Shown here one piece after another: positions 34,994-48,114 of a stretch of DNA of 64,000 nucleotides; the stretch's first letter is position 1; every line of letters begins with the position of its first letter. Position numbers and translations under genes: made by a program. The notes under the pieces were generated by a model, which saw nothing but the letters and a program-made list of their open reading frames with translations, had not been told where the DNA came from and did no database searches. The stretch is from NCBI GenBank assembly GCA_034638255.1, contig JAWPGT010000055.1:62001-126000 (forward strand), read 5' to 3'. The DNA is from Coprinus comatus. Taxonomy: Eukaryota > Basidiomycota > Agaricomycetes > Agaricales > Agaricaceae.

Positions 34994-37105
34994 TCAACAT
35001 TTTCGTTTCCTCACGGGGCTTTCCGTATCACCATCTCGGGTTCTCTTCCTCCCTCCGCGTGTAGGGCTAGTAGGCATGTAGTAATCCGGTACAGTCGTGA
35101 AACTATTGTTCGAGAAGGGTGTAGCCGATGTTTGCGTCGGACCCGATTCATCTAAGGAGAAACTTGCGGTGTGATCACGAGGTGTAGAGGGAGCCTCGGT
35201 CGTGGGAGGCGTCAAAACTGATGTCGTCATCGTCATCGTGGCGTCAAGATTGCTGAGAACTTTTCGGTATCCTGCCTGAACACGTCCGAAGTATTCCGGT
35301 TTCTTGGTGTAAACTCGTAGCAAAACCTCCGCAAAACAATCTGGCTGGAGGTTCGAATAGTCTCCCTTTTCAACATTCCTGCAATCTAGGATGGGTGAGA
35401 TAATAATCTCAATTTCATATGAAATGTTCACCTACTTTTTGGGTCCCTTTTAGAGTAAAATTTGACATATTTTAAGGGATTTTCCTCCTTCATTCCATAG
35501 TGCATGGTAGCGAAATCAACGATAACATCGTCTACCTCAATCTCGTCAACATCCCTAGGGAAGGGTTTTGGGTGCATTCGTTTTACTTCTTGAACAATTG
35601 CAGAACTTGTGACATGCTCTTTGAAGATATTACGGTAAGGCCATTCGATGACTTTGTAATCGACACATTTATATAAGTTGCGGTCGCGTATTCTTCGCAT
35701 AATCGAGCGAGATTTCACCAACTCCTGTAAATTAATTGTTGGCCTAGAGTATAAATCGGGGGGAAAATGCTCTTACTGGGTCAGTTGATGACTCAATTTG
35801 CTGCATAATTGTGTCGTTCAGAAATACAAATTTCTCGGGATCATAGACACGCTCAGCAATGTGTAACACTGGCTCTGCCGCGAGAAGAGCGTCAATGATC
35901 ATGTACTCAATTGCTTTGGCTGGAAAATTCAATGAACAACAAGCTACCAGTAGTGGTAAACGAGAAAACTGACCTGCTTTGTGATTGTAGATCATTTTGT
36001 GCAATTTGAAACGCGTCGCACAAATCTCGTATAATTGATTCGCATCTTTTATATCATAGCATATCTGGTGGTCAATAACTCGAGCAGAATTGACTATGCG
36101 ATTGGAATCAATATGGATCGGTTCTCCAATCATGTGTGAGTCTCTCTTGATGTAATCAAATCTGGAGATAAATTTTAACGTCAGTAGGGGAATTAATATT
36201 CAACATTGTCTCACTTGTCAACATCGAGCCCGTTACGCTTGTTGGCGACGATATCAAAAAGAAATCTTTTTTCATCGGGACTGAAAACAGCACGACAACA
36301 ATTGAAATGTGTTCTACAAAGATATCAGGAACACTGACTTGCATTTCGAAGGATCGCCAGCGATCAGGGCCTTAATGAAGAGTTGATCCTTTTCTGGTAT
36401 AGCAATTTCGTTTTCGGCAATTAAGAAGTCGATCATCATTTCTGAGCCCTGTTCATGCTCCCATTTCTTGTCAGGCCTAAAAAGAGGTAATTCCATCAGC
36501 CCTGTGGATTCTTCGATACTCACGGCGGGACTCACAACACCCTTGGCATGAACATTCCATCCCACACGTGGGACCAAGGGCCATGTCCTAGATCATGACA
36601 TAACCCAGCGATTTCGACGCAATCAACATCCCGATCGGTGATATTAAGTTCAGGTTGATTGCGTTGCAGCCGAGTGGCAAGCAATCGGGAGAGATATGCC
36701 ACACCTAAAAATGAAAAAGGGTAAATATATGCGCAATTAATCAATTTACCAACCTAAGCAATGCTCAAAACGGCTATGAGAAGCGCCTGGCCAGACGTAA
36801 GACGTCGTTCCTAATTGCTTTACGTCGCGAAGTCGCTGAAATTGACGTCTAGAGAGCATATATGAGACTAACGGGCAACAGTGTGATGATGACCATCTTA
36901 CGTGTCGATGAACTCTGACAGAAGGGTATGAACGGGTACTAGCGGAGGTCATTACCCCGTTTACCAACCAAGAAGTTTCCAAGAACGCACTGTAGTCATG
37001 AATTGGGTCCTTGATGGACCTGACAAGTGTTGTCCGGTTCAGTGCGTCTCCAGCGGATTCGTCTACTATATCGTCGCGTATAGCAGGTATCTTGGGATCC
37101 AGCAT
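34994..37105 (-). CDS. SAMHD1-like dNTP triphosphohydrolase (HD domain)
   Basis: The N-terminal region SIKDPIHDY is followed, after two short exons, by [48 protein letters not shown] (metal-binding HD pair), [10 protein letters not shown], then [17 protein letters not shown], in the order seen in SAMHD1. About nine exons are needed. There is no SAM domain in front, so this is the lower-eukaryote architecture. The enzyme cleaves dNTPs to nucleosides and triphosphate, lowering dNTP pools. The C-terminal 90 residues are Ser/Thr/Pro-rich and end in a basic cluster ([20 protein letters not shown]) that may act as a nuclear localisation signal and contains an SP site. The second intron/exon pair is short (exon with FIDT is about 10 codons or less), and its acceptor choice is inferred. 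Confidence 0.9.
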
Positions 37106-37381
37106 CGTGGTGGGGAGGCGCAGACCGGGCGTGGACTCCAGGTGTGTTTAAGTAAAAGAGCTTCGACGCAGCCGATCATTAATCTATAAATGGAAGGGGG
37201 ACAAACAACTTGATTGAGTAGACCAAATAATTCGCACTGCCACATTGATCCAGCCTTCTCCAGAGTCTAATAAGCCCTGATCAAGCAACACAAAATAGTC
37301 TAGCTAAAGGTTCATAAATTGGTAAACGACCGACACACCAAAAGTATCTCATAGCAAAATAATTTGAGCCCAAAAAATCCC

Positions 37382-38818
37382 TCACAATTTTGCAAGTCGC
37401 TCCTCGATTAGTAACAGCAAGTCATAGACAACCTTCGCAAGATTGTCCGGCATTTCCTGAGGTATCTAGATTGGAAGGTTTCAATACTAAATTCAAGCAA
37501 CACAATGAATATAGACGGACCAGATGGCCAACCCCAGCCATTTTGGTCACAGAAGCATATTTACGGCCAGAAGTAGGGTCGAGCAATGCGTCTTGAACCC
37601 CCCGAGGACTGAGAACCGAATGAGCACATTGGTATGGATATAAGGAAAAATACCTCGTACATAAAATCAGTCTCGAGCCCCAGAATGAGATGTATCGGGA
37701 GGATCAAACATAGTCGGTTCAATTCATCCACCGGTGATGTCGCTCCTTTTTCATCCAGGTACATTGCCTAAAGAGTGACTGTTCAACACTATAAAGCACG
37801 AATCCCCCATGAGAACGCACCCGCTCCTGTTCACGAGTACACGCAAGCGTTACCCGCTTCGATCCAGGTATTGTGGTGAGTGCATGTGCCTAGTGGATCA
37901 TCAACCTGCGGATACAGCCAAGAACTTCACAATTCCCCTCACCACAAATGCTCTCAGGACTCTCTGGTCCCACTTTACGGCTTTCGTCTTCTGCTGCAAT
38001 TCTTGAAAGGCAGTAGCTTCTTCGTCCCACTCATTAACTCTCTTCATCGCACTGATCACAAGATTGTTTCTTAAGACGCTCAAGTGTTGGGCGCCCCCTG
38101 GGCTGACCATGGGTTCTACAATGATTAGCGATATGAACGGGAAGCTCGGTTTTAGGCCCTGTAACAACAAGCTACAAACAGCCAATCACGTCAAGAAGTG
38201 TTTCTATATCCCGATGATGTAGGGAAACTCTTACCTCGCGTTTGCGCCCAAAGAATGACCTAATCCAACAAGTCTCTTCTTCCCAAAATCTACTCCAAAT
38301 GTCTTCGGCGCTTTAAGCAAGAAACGATGGACTGCCTCTGCATACTGTTGACACCCAACTAGATATATTGTGGTTATAATTGTCTCTGGAGTCAAGACAA
38401 GAAGTTCATACTCACAACTGTTCACGTATTTTGGTTTTTTCAATGTTTCTCGATTCAACACACCTGCATGTCCATGATTCGGACAATCAATAGCCCATAC
38501 CTCTCTAATCTTGGTTCTTTCCACTCCATTCTTCTTGGCTAGTTGAAACAACATCTCCAACGTCGGCTCCCATGCCTCCTTGTGAAAACTTGTCGAATGC
38601 AAAGTAATAATTGTTAATGCCTCCGGATCTTCTTCGAATGCTTCAGCTTCTCTTATAGAATACCGTTTCGCAGTGATATACAAAGGATAACGATACCCAA
38701 CCGAAGTCTTGCTATCCTCTGCTCTAACATCCCAGGTATTCGTATTCCCATCATCAATGCCACACGACTCGGACCGTGCATCAGGGGGAAGTGTGACAGC
38801 TTCCTCTAATAACTTCAT
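37382..38818 (-). CDS. alpha/beta hydrolase with a peroxisomal-type C-terminus (LPX1-like)
   Basis: Seven exons are inferred. Exon 1 (MKLLEEAVTLPPDARSES...) includes TIITLHSTSFHKEAWEP (oxyanion-side strand) and VWAIDCPNHGHAG. The nucleophile elbow is GLGHSLGAN (Ser in GHSLG). Next come IIVEPMVSP, then AFVAHALTTIPGSKRVTLAC and TREQERAMYLDE. The end reads RGVQDALLDPTSGRKYASV, then GVGHLIPQEMPDNLAK with the catalytic His in GHLIP, and stops after RLAKL. The acid and His are thus in place, so it should be an active esterase/lipase-type serine hydrolase. The final AKL fits the PTS1 pattern [SAC]-[KRH]-[LM], so a peroxisomal location is likely, like yeast Lpx1. One intron uses the rare donor GTCCGT; this choice restores both GHLIPQE and the AKL end. 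Confidence 0.85.
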
Positions 38819-39209
38819 TTGATTCGACTTCCTGGCTCGTGCGTGCGTATGTTTAATTATATGACACTCGTTGGATAACCCGGTTTTGAAGACTTGTCAG
38901 CAAAGCTTAGGAGCGAAGGATTCAGGGCTGGTATGGAGCGTTTCCATACTTTACCTCAAGAAGGTAGTGGCTATCTCGGGAACAACGTCCCGAAGGATCG
39001 ATGAAGAGTAATGTGACCTGACAAAGAAACACATGTCCTCTTTTATGTAAATTTCAAGCCTCCTCCCACGTTCGTTACAAGCCTTTCTATCTCCAGATAA
39101 CCGCTATTTATACTCAACATACTTAAATAATAGCAGATACTAGCGCACATATCATGTCATTCAGATGTATATACAACACAAAGGCAGAATAATCGCGGAA
39201 TAAATGAAA

Positions 39210-40526
39210 CTAGAAGGACAAGGTCTGGCCAGCACTGTTGGAAACAGCAGAACGAACACTCGAAGTAGAGATGAGATTGTATGAGTACGGAGGTGAGGTA
39301 AACGAGCCAGTGGGTGCAGCGTTGGAAGCACCACCGAAATCATTTCCTCGAGCAACAGCAAAACCACCATCAGTAGAATAGAGAGGCTTGTCAGTGCCTA
39401 GTGAGAATTTTTAACGTGAGTTCCAATTCGAAATTTCCATCATATGATCATTCAAAGGAATGAGAAGGAACGTACCAGTCCAAACGTTATTTTCAACAAG
39501 AAGTTGAGCACCATCACGAGTGTTGATACCATCATTGTTGTTATCAAAGACATTATTGAAGATATGTCCATGACCGAATCGGAGAGAAGGAGTACGAGAG
39601 TTAAGATTAGACCAAAGATTATTGGCATAGGTAACAGTAATAGGTGTGTCCTCGGCACCATTACTATCAGAATGACCGACAAGTGATCCCTTCCAATGAT
39701 TAGTGAGCCTGCTATTGGTAACAGTTACACCTGTGCAGCCATGTGTAATGTCAAGAAGCCCATCATAGCTACAAAAAGAATCATTCAGTGGATCAGACCT
39801 TAAAAAATGCTGGGGTACACTTACAAATCTTTGTCGTGGTCCCTGTCACTAGAGAGATCGACATGATCGATCCAGACTTGGTGAGCTTCTTGGATACCAA
39901 GAGCATCACCAGCATCAGCTAAAACCTTTGAAATCCTCACATTTCGAATAATAACGTTGTTTTTCCCGAGAACACGAAGTCCGACACCAACAAGTGCTAG
40001 AGTATTGATGTGAGCTCCAGCACATATCTGGCCTACGTCACAGACATTTGAAGCTTACCAGAGCCAGGATTTCCAAGGATGGACGTATTGGCCCCAACTC
40101 TGACCGCAGTATTCCCAGTTATCGTTCCTGTTTTACGCTACTCAGATTTTCATCGTTTTACAGAAATAAAAGATGGATCAAATACCAGATATAATGACGA
40201 CTTTTTTGGAATCACTTGAGACAGCAGATGTGAGAGCGCTGAGAGTAGAAACGGTTGTTCTGGGTCCTCCTGAACCTCCAGTAGTACTAGAAATTTAGTT
40301 TAATGAATATGAGTACTTTTCATCACGACACATAGCATACATACCCGCCGTTTAGGGTGGCATAACCAACAGTGGCGACTTCATCCACTGATGCACGTTT
40401 TACAAGTCCAGCCTACTCCCATTACGATATGTCAAACACGATCGAAATTACAATTTTAACATTTGTAGTACTTACCCAACTGGTCTGTACGACAGTAAAA
40501 GCGAAGAGAGCTTTAAAGAATTTCAT
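39210..40526 (-). CDS. secreted pectate lyase, polysaccharide lyase family 1
   Basis: The start at 40526 gives a signal peptide (MKFFKALFAFTVVQTSW) and a Kex2-like KR before ASVDEVATVGYATLNGG. Several introns follow. The beta-helix core includes TTVSTLSALTSAV, VVIISGTITG, NVIIRNVRISKVL, VWIDHVDLSSDRDHDKD, YDGLLDITHG, LTNHWKGSLVGHSDSN, ITVTYANNLWSN, and NSRTPSLRFGHGHIFNN. VWIDH, the DGLLD acidic cluster and the NSRTPSLRFG catalytic-Arg loop mark PL1. The enzyme cleaves de-esterified polygalacturonate by Ca-dependent beta-elimination outside the cell. The protein ends shortly after SNSAGQTLSF with no carbohydrate-binding module. A TATA box sits about 70 bases upstream. Confidence 0.92.
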
Positions 40527-40592
40527 TTTTCTTTGGATAGTAAGGAAGTTGTGATTCTCGGACTGATTTATTCTCCTACATGATCATCGCAT

Positions 40593-40599
40593 TTTTATA
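40593..40599 (-). promoter_or_regulatory. TATA box of the pectate lyase gene
   Basis: TATAAAA on the minus strand lies 67-73 bases before the ATG at 40526. Confidence 0.5.
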
Positions 40600-42165
40600 C
40601 CTCACAGTGCGCTCATATAGCTATAGCAGTATGAGAAATATGAGGACAAAAACAACACATAGAACCCTTCGAAAGAGCTCAATTCAAGATATTGGTTCTC
40701 ACTCAGAAATTAGCTTAGAGTAAGTATGAGTGGCAAGGAGCGGTTCTGCAAATAGTGGGCCTAAACGGCCCGCCACGGAGCTTCCTGCCGGCAGAGGCAC
40801 ACAATAGAGTGCCCACAAGTCGCCGGCAGTGCTAGTGAAGTATGTTCCGTGCAGTGCATCTATCCATAGTGTTCCAACTTCCGTTTTCTCCAAAATCGTT
40901 CTCAGTGTGATAGTCTAATCATATTCATGTCACATGTGGTTCTTTCAAGCTTGTCCCCGTGTTGTGAAGTTTTGAAAAATTGGCAAGAAGTTCGGAGAAA
41001 TTGTACAGCTGTGAAAACCGTTCCATTCATTTCGTGGAGACAACAGTTCAGGGACAAATCCAATAGGACACGTGCCATGCTTATTTTCATCCTTCATGTC
41101 GGAGATAGCGCAGGTAAGTAGCAATATTCAATTCAACCAGGCTCAAGGCATTGTTTTCTTAACTTGACTCGTTAATTCATCAACAGGCCGAGTTGACGAT
41201 CTGACGCTCGTTTGCACAGTTACTGTGAATTTTACTGACTCTCACTATAATTACTAGTATCATGATAGAACACGGAAAGACATCCGGAAAACTCAAACAA
41301 CTGACGCTCCGGCTCTTGGCGGTCCGCCAACTCTACACCTCCAATGATATACTATGCAATCCAAATTATGATGGTGGAGCATCTGGGGAGCATCTCGTGC
41401 TTCGCACCACATGCGATGTCTTGTGAATAAGTCTCACGTAGCTTACCACCCAGACTTCAGACAACGTAATTTACTACTACTCGTACACCTCACCATTTGC
41501 TCTCGGTGCAACAGTATTCATTGCACATAATTATTTACCACAGACCTCCCTCGCGGACACGACCTGGCCTCCTCTCTCCAACCATTACCCATTGTCAATC
41601 CATACGTAGCTAAACAGTCGCGTATATATATAGTACTCATACACTCACTGACTACCTGAGCCGATGAACAGGATGAAGTGCCATCGTTCCGTACTCTGTT
41701 TCGGTTGTAGTCAATGTGCCGAAGATACCCCCATGGTCGCTACTCGAGAAAAGGAAGGCAATATCACCTGAACAAGGAAGCCACATGCAGATGATAGTAT
41801 TTTTTTCCCGGCGGAATGATTTACTTCAGACTCGAAGCTTAAATCCTCATATGATCAATGTGATCAAAAGAGTTACATATCTCATGTGCCAAGACGGTCC
41901 GCTGTGGTCAGACTGAGGTACATATGACGGTTATGTCACTTCAATTACACAGCAGGAACTTAAATTATTTTAGTCATTGACATGTACTTATACTTACATC
42001 AAGAATGCCACTTCAAATAGTTGGAGGTAGTGATGGTAGATGTGAATAGTATGACGAAGCTTCAATTCTTTTTCAATTTGCTTCCCGTCCTCATCAGCGC
42101 AGCCTCAGACACCCAAACGATTTCCCTGTAATCGGCAAAAACTTCTCAGCCTTCAGCACCTTCTT
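40600..42165. other. intergenic, no gene seen
   Basis: No splice-compatible coding series on either strand. It contains the upstream side of the pectate lyase gene and the downstream side of the 7TM-like gene. Confidence 0.5.
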
Positions 42166-43872
42166 TTATACCTTACTATCTTTCGCGGTCTTGTGAGTAG
42201 TATCAAATTTGGCAAAATCATGACCACCATTACTCTCCACCGGCGTGAGTTCATCGTCGTTGGACTCGTTTCTGAACGAAAGTGTTTTGGCAGTATTTCT
42301 GCTTGAATTTTTTGGGGCTTCTGATGATGATTTGTTATCATTATTAGAAGTCGAAGTCGAAGTCCCTGTATTATTGCAATTGCCAAATCTCAAGCTGGAT
42401 TTTTGACCAAGAGCAATACGATTGGTGTTTTGTTCTACTCGTTTTGCACGAACAACGATCGAGGTTGGTATGATTGCCTATTTATGCGAGCTTTGAGTAT
42501 GACATCAAATAAGTGGAGATTAGAGTCGACTTACGGCTACCTGGATCAAAATGTCGCACGAGCAGAGCTTTTAGAGTGCGTTAATGAGCAGCACATCTCG
42601 AGGCTGCAGATTAGACCAACTTACCCAAACTTCAGGTTTCTGGATCAAAACGGCCAGTACAATCACAAGGAATGCGGAATAGAGGGCACCAGATTCGATC
42701 CTAAGAAACAAATTTGTTCAGTATTTACTCATAATAAGTACCTGCCAACTGAGGCTCACATAATTTCCGTCGCTCTTGAATATTTCTTCCCGTGCTCCTT
42801 TCCCAAGTACTTCACTGTTCTTGTAGAGTATATACTGAGTCGATATGCTATAAATAATATTCAATAAAACAAGTTGCATGACTCCATAAATAAGGACAGA
42901 GTGCATACTTATTAAGATAGTTAATTGAGCTGTATTTGCAAGGAGAAATGAATATACAGCCACTTCAAAGGGAACAGCTAAGGGGCTTCCTATCGACAAA
43001 GCCCATAGCGAAGCATACCCCATTGCTTATAATATTTATCAAGCTCCATTTTAAATTGTTTTTGAATGTAGTAAAACACACCTGCCGATCCCATGGTTGT
43101 AATTAGGGGTAAAATAACCACATAGAGATTGCTCTCCCACATAACATAGCAACGATAAGTCTATTAGGGAGTAGAGAATACAACAGTCAGATTGCATGAA
43201 TTAGGAAGAGTGATACGCTTAGGTACTACATACCAGAATCAAGTCCGCAAGAATGCTATCAGTTGATTTCAATTCAGTAACCCGAGTCACTCATCACAAT
43301 CAAATATCAAACATACTTAGCGGTAATGCATGAACACAACTTCATAATGAATCTCCAATCCAAATAGTGCCTAAGCGGAAGCGGCGGGTTGATACAATCG
43401 CTACCAGGAGTAGGAAACGCATTGGTGACGAGTGCAAAGCGAGTTACACCTAGTCCTACGTGAATAGAGACCAGAATAAACATAAGCATGCTTGCTATAA
43501 ACAGAGGATTTTTCCATTTTATTTTGGACGGTTTCATAACGTTGTACTTTTTCGCCAAAGAGACGAATAGGGAGATGTATATTCCTAAGAGAAGAAACAA
43601 AGAATACATATTAGTTCTGCAAGCTCGGAGTACTATTCACTGACTTACCATATAGAAATGTCCCCAGCTAGATGGATTATTACATTATGATTAGTGGTGT
43701 GCATAAACCTACTAGGGCTATAACGTAGCACATACCCATAGTCCGACGAAAGAGATCTTTTAATCACAATGATAATACAAGTTAGTCACAACACAATAAC
43801 TCAAACTGAGATAAATGTGATAGTCACCGTATCTATTCTGATTGCCTCCATTGGCAATGCCAGAGCTGACAT
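42166..43872 (-). CDS. 7TM-like fungal membrane protein
   Basis: Many short exons on the minus strand form a hydrophobic series: MSALALPMEAIRID, ISFVGLW, LGTFLYG, MYSLFLLLGIYISLFVSLAK, NPLFIASMLMFILVSIHVGL, TDSILADLIL, YRCYVMWESNLYVVILPLIT, PFEVAVYSFLLANTAQLTIL, then IESGALYSAFLVIVLAVLIQ and IIPTSIVVRAKRVEQNTNR. The YRCYVMW block with its preceding DS.LAD and the ESGALYS helix are typical of a large family of Agaricomycete 7TM proteins, usually left as hypothetical. The tail of about 75 residues is Ser/Asn/Thr-rich and probably cytosolic. Some junctions, especially around 42580-42720 and the exon at 43615-43690, are unsure. Function unknown; the topology suggests a receptor or sensor. Confidence 0.7.
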
Positions 43873-44877
43873 TGTGGGTTCTCGGTAACTGGGGAAGTCT
43901 GAGGTAACCATTCACTCATTTCACCCGTTAAGTAATTTTATGAGAGCAAAATAAAAATAAGTATTTCGCATCAACAATGATGATCACTGTCAATGTTGTG
44001 GAAGATGCTACTAGAATCACAACATAGAAGCGAAGAACAGAATAGCCTTTCCTTTAGGGGGAGCTCTATTTATGGCCTGCCACTATGGTCCTACAGCCTA
44101 TTTGGAGATCTCGGGGAAGATACATTCAACAAAAATGAATGAAAACAAGACATATCATCATATTCTACACAGGTGCTGTTATTTTATCCTGTTTCTTCGT
44201 CAACAGATCTGTTATGGAGCACTGGTAAGTCACAATAGGTGGTGTCAACTAGAACTGCTCGTGACACGGCAAAATTTGGTGGCGCAGGGTTCAACTGAAG
44301 TGATGATGTTGATTAGATCAGAAAAATAATCAAAAAGCCTGACTAGGTTACGCAAACAAGAAACATCCGGTATTCTCAAAATAGTGTATCATAATTAAGC
44401 CAAGCTTCTTCATGACAGTCAGTAATGTCATTGGACATTCTGGAACTTGTGACTTACCTGGTAAAAAATACCTCTGACCGACAAACCCATGCCAAGAGTT
44501 GGGGCCTAGTGTTAGTTTTCATCACCCATCGAGCTGAATGTCCACGGGAGTCGCACTCCTACTCTCTAGCTTGCATCCGTAGAAGCCACATCTGGTGTGA
44601 GGGTAATGGTAATCGGAGGTTGGATAGGTGATTTTACAGTCCTTCTTTTTTTTCTCACTGTAACACTACGGTGAGCAAAGCCATTAACAAAGAGAGTGAG
44701 AAGTTGGATTTAACTAAGGTGCCACACAGCCTATTCACAGGAACAATTCATTTTGATGCAATCCTGCGTAATTAATTAATTCAAATTCAAATTCCGAACG
44801 GAAATAATCTCCAGATATCTATCCCCATAAAGTTTAAGTTGTAATAAATACAGTACATAGTCTCCAAACATGCGTCT
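43873..44877. other. intergenic, no gene seen
   Basis: Spacer between the start of the 7TM-like gene and the 3' end of the GH3 gene. Open frames here lack protein character. Confidence 0.5.
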
Positions 44878-47800
44878 TTAAGATACGACTAATTGAGCCT
44901 TCTGGAAAGTTTGTTCACTAGTACCAACTTTGATCGTAAAAGTACCAGGTTCAACGATCCATTCCTTTTTCTGAGACCACAGACCCAAATCTTGCAAGTT
45001 GACATCAATAGTAACAGTTGCAGACTCTCCGGCGCTGTAGATCATAATGATTAATAAAAATCGAGTTCAAGAATGAAGGAATCTTACGGAATTTCGATTT
45101 TTGTGAAGCCGACTAGTAATTGATTAGGAGTTACCACTGAACTGCGGTCATCGGTGGCATAAACTTGTATAACTTCTTTACCAGGACGAGAACCGGTATT
45201 GTTGACGTTGACCGAGACCCTGAAAGTTTTGGCATCACGGGGGATGGTAGAAGGTGAAAGACTCAGGTTGGTACTATCATACGGAAACAACACTTAGAAA
45301 CATGTCTCCAATTGAATTTTGTCTGACTTACTAGTTGAACGTTGTATAGCTCAATCCGTGACCAAATCCCCATAGGGGCAAAGGGGAGTCGAGAACATAC
45401 TAAGTAATACATCGTCAGATTGATGACTCTACCGGATCGAATGAAAATATACGCATACCTGATTTCCGAATTGCATCACATTATCAACATCAGAGCCAGG
45501 TTTGAAAGAAGGTCTACCACCCTTCAGATAGTTATAGAACACCGGAGTGGTACCAACGTCCCGAGGAACAGAGACAGAAAGTTTTCCGGAGGGGTTCACA
45601 TCTCCAAATACGACCTCCGCGAGAGCACGTCCTGTGGAGATATATGAGAGCTAGAGCACAATAAAGAGACATACGAGATTTACTGACCTCCGTATTCTCC
45701 GGGATAGAATTGATGAATAATACCATTGACATCTAGTTGTAGTTCACATCACGTCACTCGTTAACAATAAGCGATATGCTTACGATCTTTAACCCAAGGT
45801 TCAGCAATAGGTTTACCAGTCACGTACACAACAACTGTAGGTTTTCCGGTTGCTTGAATAGCTTTAACTAGATCGAGCTGCGATCCGACAAGGCCAAGGT
45901 CAGCCTGATCACGCATTTCTCCAGTAGTTGCATTGGTGCCGGGAGACCAGAGTAGGGTTTGATCTAAAGACCATGTTCCCACCTGTTGAATGGACAATCA
46001 AAAAATTAGTAGCTACTAACATAGCTCTGTAGATGTACATACCATAACAACTGCGACATCAGAGCTTTGAGCGGCTTGAACGGCCTCAGGGAATCCAGAT
46101 TGATCTTTCGACATAAGATCTGCACCTTGAGCGTAGTTGATTTTCGTAGAGCTGGAGATACTTTCAAGATGTTGTTTGAAGCCTTCAAGAGGACTAATTC
46201 CATTATTAGTAGCATTGAAGAAGACATAATCTCCGAACTGGTTGTGTATTTAATTAAGACTCTGCATTTCCAAAGAATATAAAACGATGCGTACCGTAAC
46301 ACGGTCGACATGTGGACCGATCAGTGCAATAGATCCAATGCCTTTGCTAAGGGGTAAAATATTGTTGTTGTTTTGGAGAAGGACAATGGACTCTCGATCG
46401 GCTCGCTTCAAAACTTCCTGAGAAACACGGAGGGTGGAGAGATAATCATCATAAGGGTACGGGTCTATTACTGTGGTGAGCCATATATTTGGAAGAATGA
46501 ACAATCTGATATACTTTCAAAGAGACCAAGCGAGAACTTGGTACGCAATAAATAGCGTACAGTATCATCGATGAATTTTACATTCACATTCTTATCTTTT
46601 ACTTGTTGAACGAGAGTCTCATAAGTGTAGGTACCTGATGCAGATGGATTAGCAAGTTTATTCTTTTTTGAAGTATCGTCATACCTCCTCCCATTTCTCC
46701 ACTTAAACCATTCTCGAGGGCAGCCTTTGCAGCACATTCGCGGGTCTCGCATGTAAAATGCGAAGTGATTTGGAGATCGATGGCACCGGCATCGCAGGTA
46801 ACCCAATAATTGTAGCCCCATTCTTTACGTAACTGAACATGGAGTGAGTTATCGAATCATAATATGCATGTATAGCTCACAATATCTATCAATAAGCCTG
46901 AGGACGATATCAACATTCGTAGTCTCATTGCATATTAATAGCTGACGTACTGGAATCTGCAACTGCAGGAATGCCATCATAACTATGATACGCCGTCATG
47001 ATTGAAAGAGCATCCAAACATGCACGATGGAAAGGCCTGAGATATGTTGTGCGACGTTCCCGTTCTCCGCCTGATACCTGAGCAAGATTCCTAGAGTAAT
47101 TTTAGCATCGTTTATCGAATGAACCACGTAAGAGTAAATATACGTACAGACCACCTTGCGGCGTTCCAAATGCTGCAAAATGTTTACATGTAGCAGCCAT
47201 ACGAGCAATGGCAGTAGAAGATGCGTTTCGGCGTCTTCCATCTTGAAGACCATGGACGAAAGCATAACCGAGTTCACCAGTCAAGAATGGATCTTCGCCA
47301 TAGCCTTCTTCTATGCGTCCCCATCTAAGTTCACGAGCTAAATCGAGAACAGGAGCAAATATATGGTTGATACCAAGGCCTTCGGCTTCTTTTGCTGTAA
47401 CATCAGCGACATCGTGGACCAATTCTCTATCGAAGGCTGCAGCAAGGCCGATGGGAGATGGAAATATAGTTCCATTGTTGGTGAAGCCATGAAGACCTGC
47501 ATGCAGAGTTTAATACGTTTATAGTCAGAGTTGCAAGGGAACTACGTGCCTTCTGATTGGATGAGCGCGGGAATTCCGAGAGTGGTATTCTCCATTAGGT
47601 ATTTCTGACCGACGGTGACGGTATACACAAATTTTTCCCAGGGCATTTGGTACCCTCCCCAAATGCTACCAGCTCGCGTACTCATCATGTGTGCCTGTTG
47701 TATAAAAGATTAACTTCTACTTTAATAATAGAGGTTAAGCCGCACCAAGCCTGTTTCATTGTGAGTCAAGGTATTGTCAAGAGGATCGGACAAATTCATC

Positions 47801-48114
47801 CATCCGTTGATATCCCCTTGAATGCTTCAAGTGGTTTTAAATTGGTCAATGACAACTCTGAATAATGGGTGCGTAGTAACACACAGTTGAGCAACTTTCT
47901 CCTCTAATGACATGCGCGGCAACAAATCATTGACACGAGCTTCGATAGATGCGCGAGGGTTCTTGTAGATAGGCGCAGAACCATCTGAGTTCTTCTGACG
48001 AGCTTCCAAGGTGAAGTGGAGATCATCACGGACACCATATGTGTCGTTGGCTCCAGATATAGCGAGACATGCAAGTAGAGAGGACAAGAGGAGAAAGTTT
48101 GTTGAACCACCCAT
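44878..48114 (-). CDS. secreted GH3 beta-glycosidase (beta-glucosidase/beta-xylosidase type)
   Basis: The start at 48114 gives a signal peptide (MGGSTNFLLLSSLLACLAIS), better than the in-frame ATG at 48159. A dozen or more introns are inferred. The order is VNDLLPRMSLEEKVAQL, IQGDINGWMNLSDPLDN, STRAGSIWGGYQMPWE, IPALIQSEGLHGF, INHIFAPVLDLARELRWGR, EEGYGEDPFLTGELGYAFV, CKHFAAFGTPQGG, IMTAYHSYDGIPAVADS, then EWGYNYWVTCDAGAIDL with the nucleophile Asp. The second domain has ESIVLLQNNNNILPLSKG and SIALIGPHVD, and the third an FN3-like fold ending with TFTIKVGTSEQTFQKAQLVVS. The CDAGAID context is the variant found in a distinct fungal GH3 branch; classical beta-glucosidases have SDW. It would release sugars from the non-reducing ends of beta-glycosides. 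Exact substrate unclear. Confidence 0.92.

Noticed and set aside
42403..42867. 154-codon plus-strand frame
   Set aside because: Antisense to the last exons of the minus-strand 7TM-like gene (IESGALYS, IIPTSIVVRAKR).
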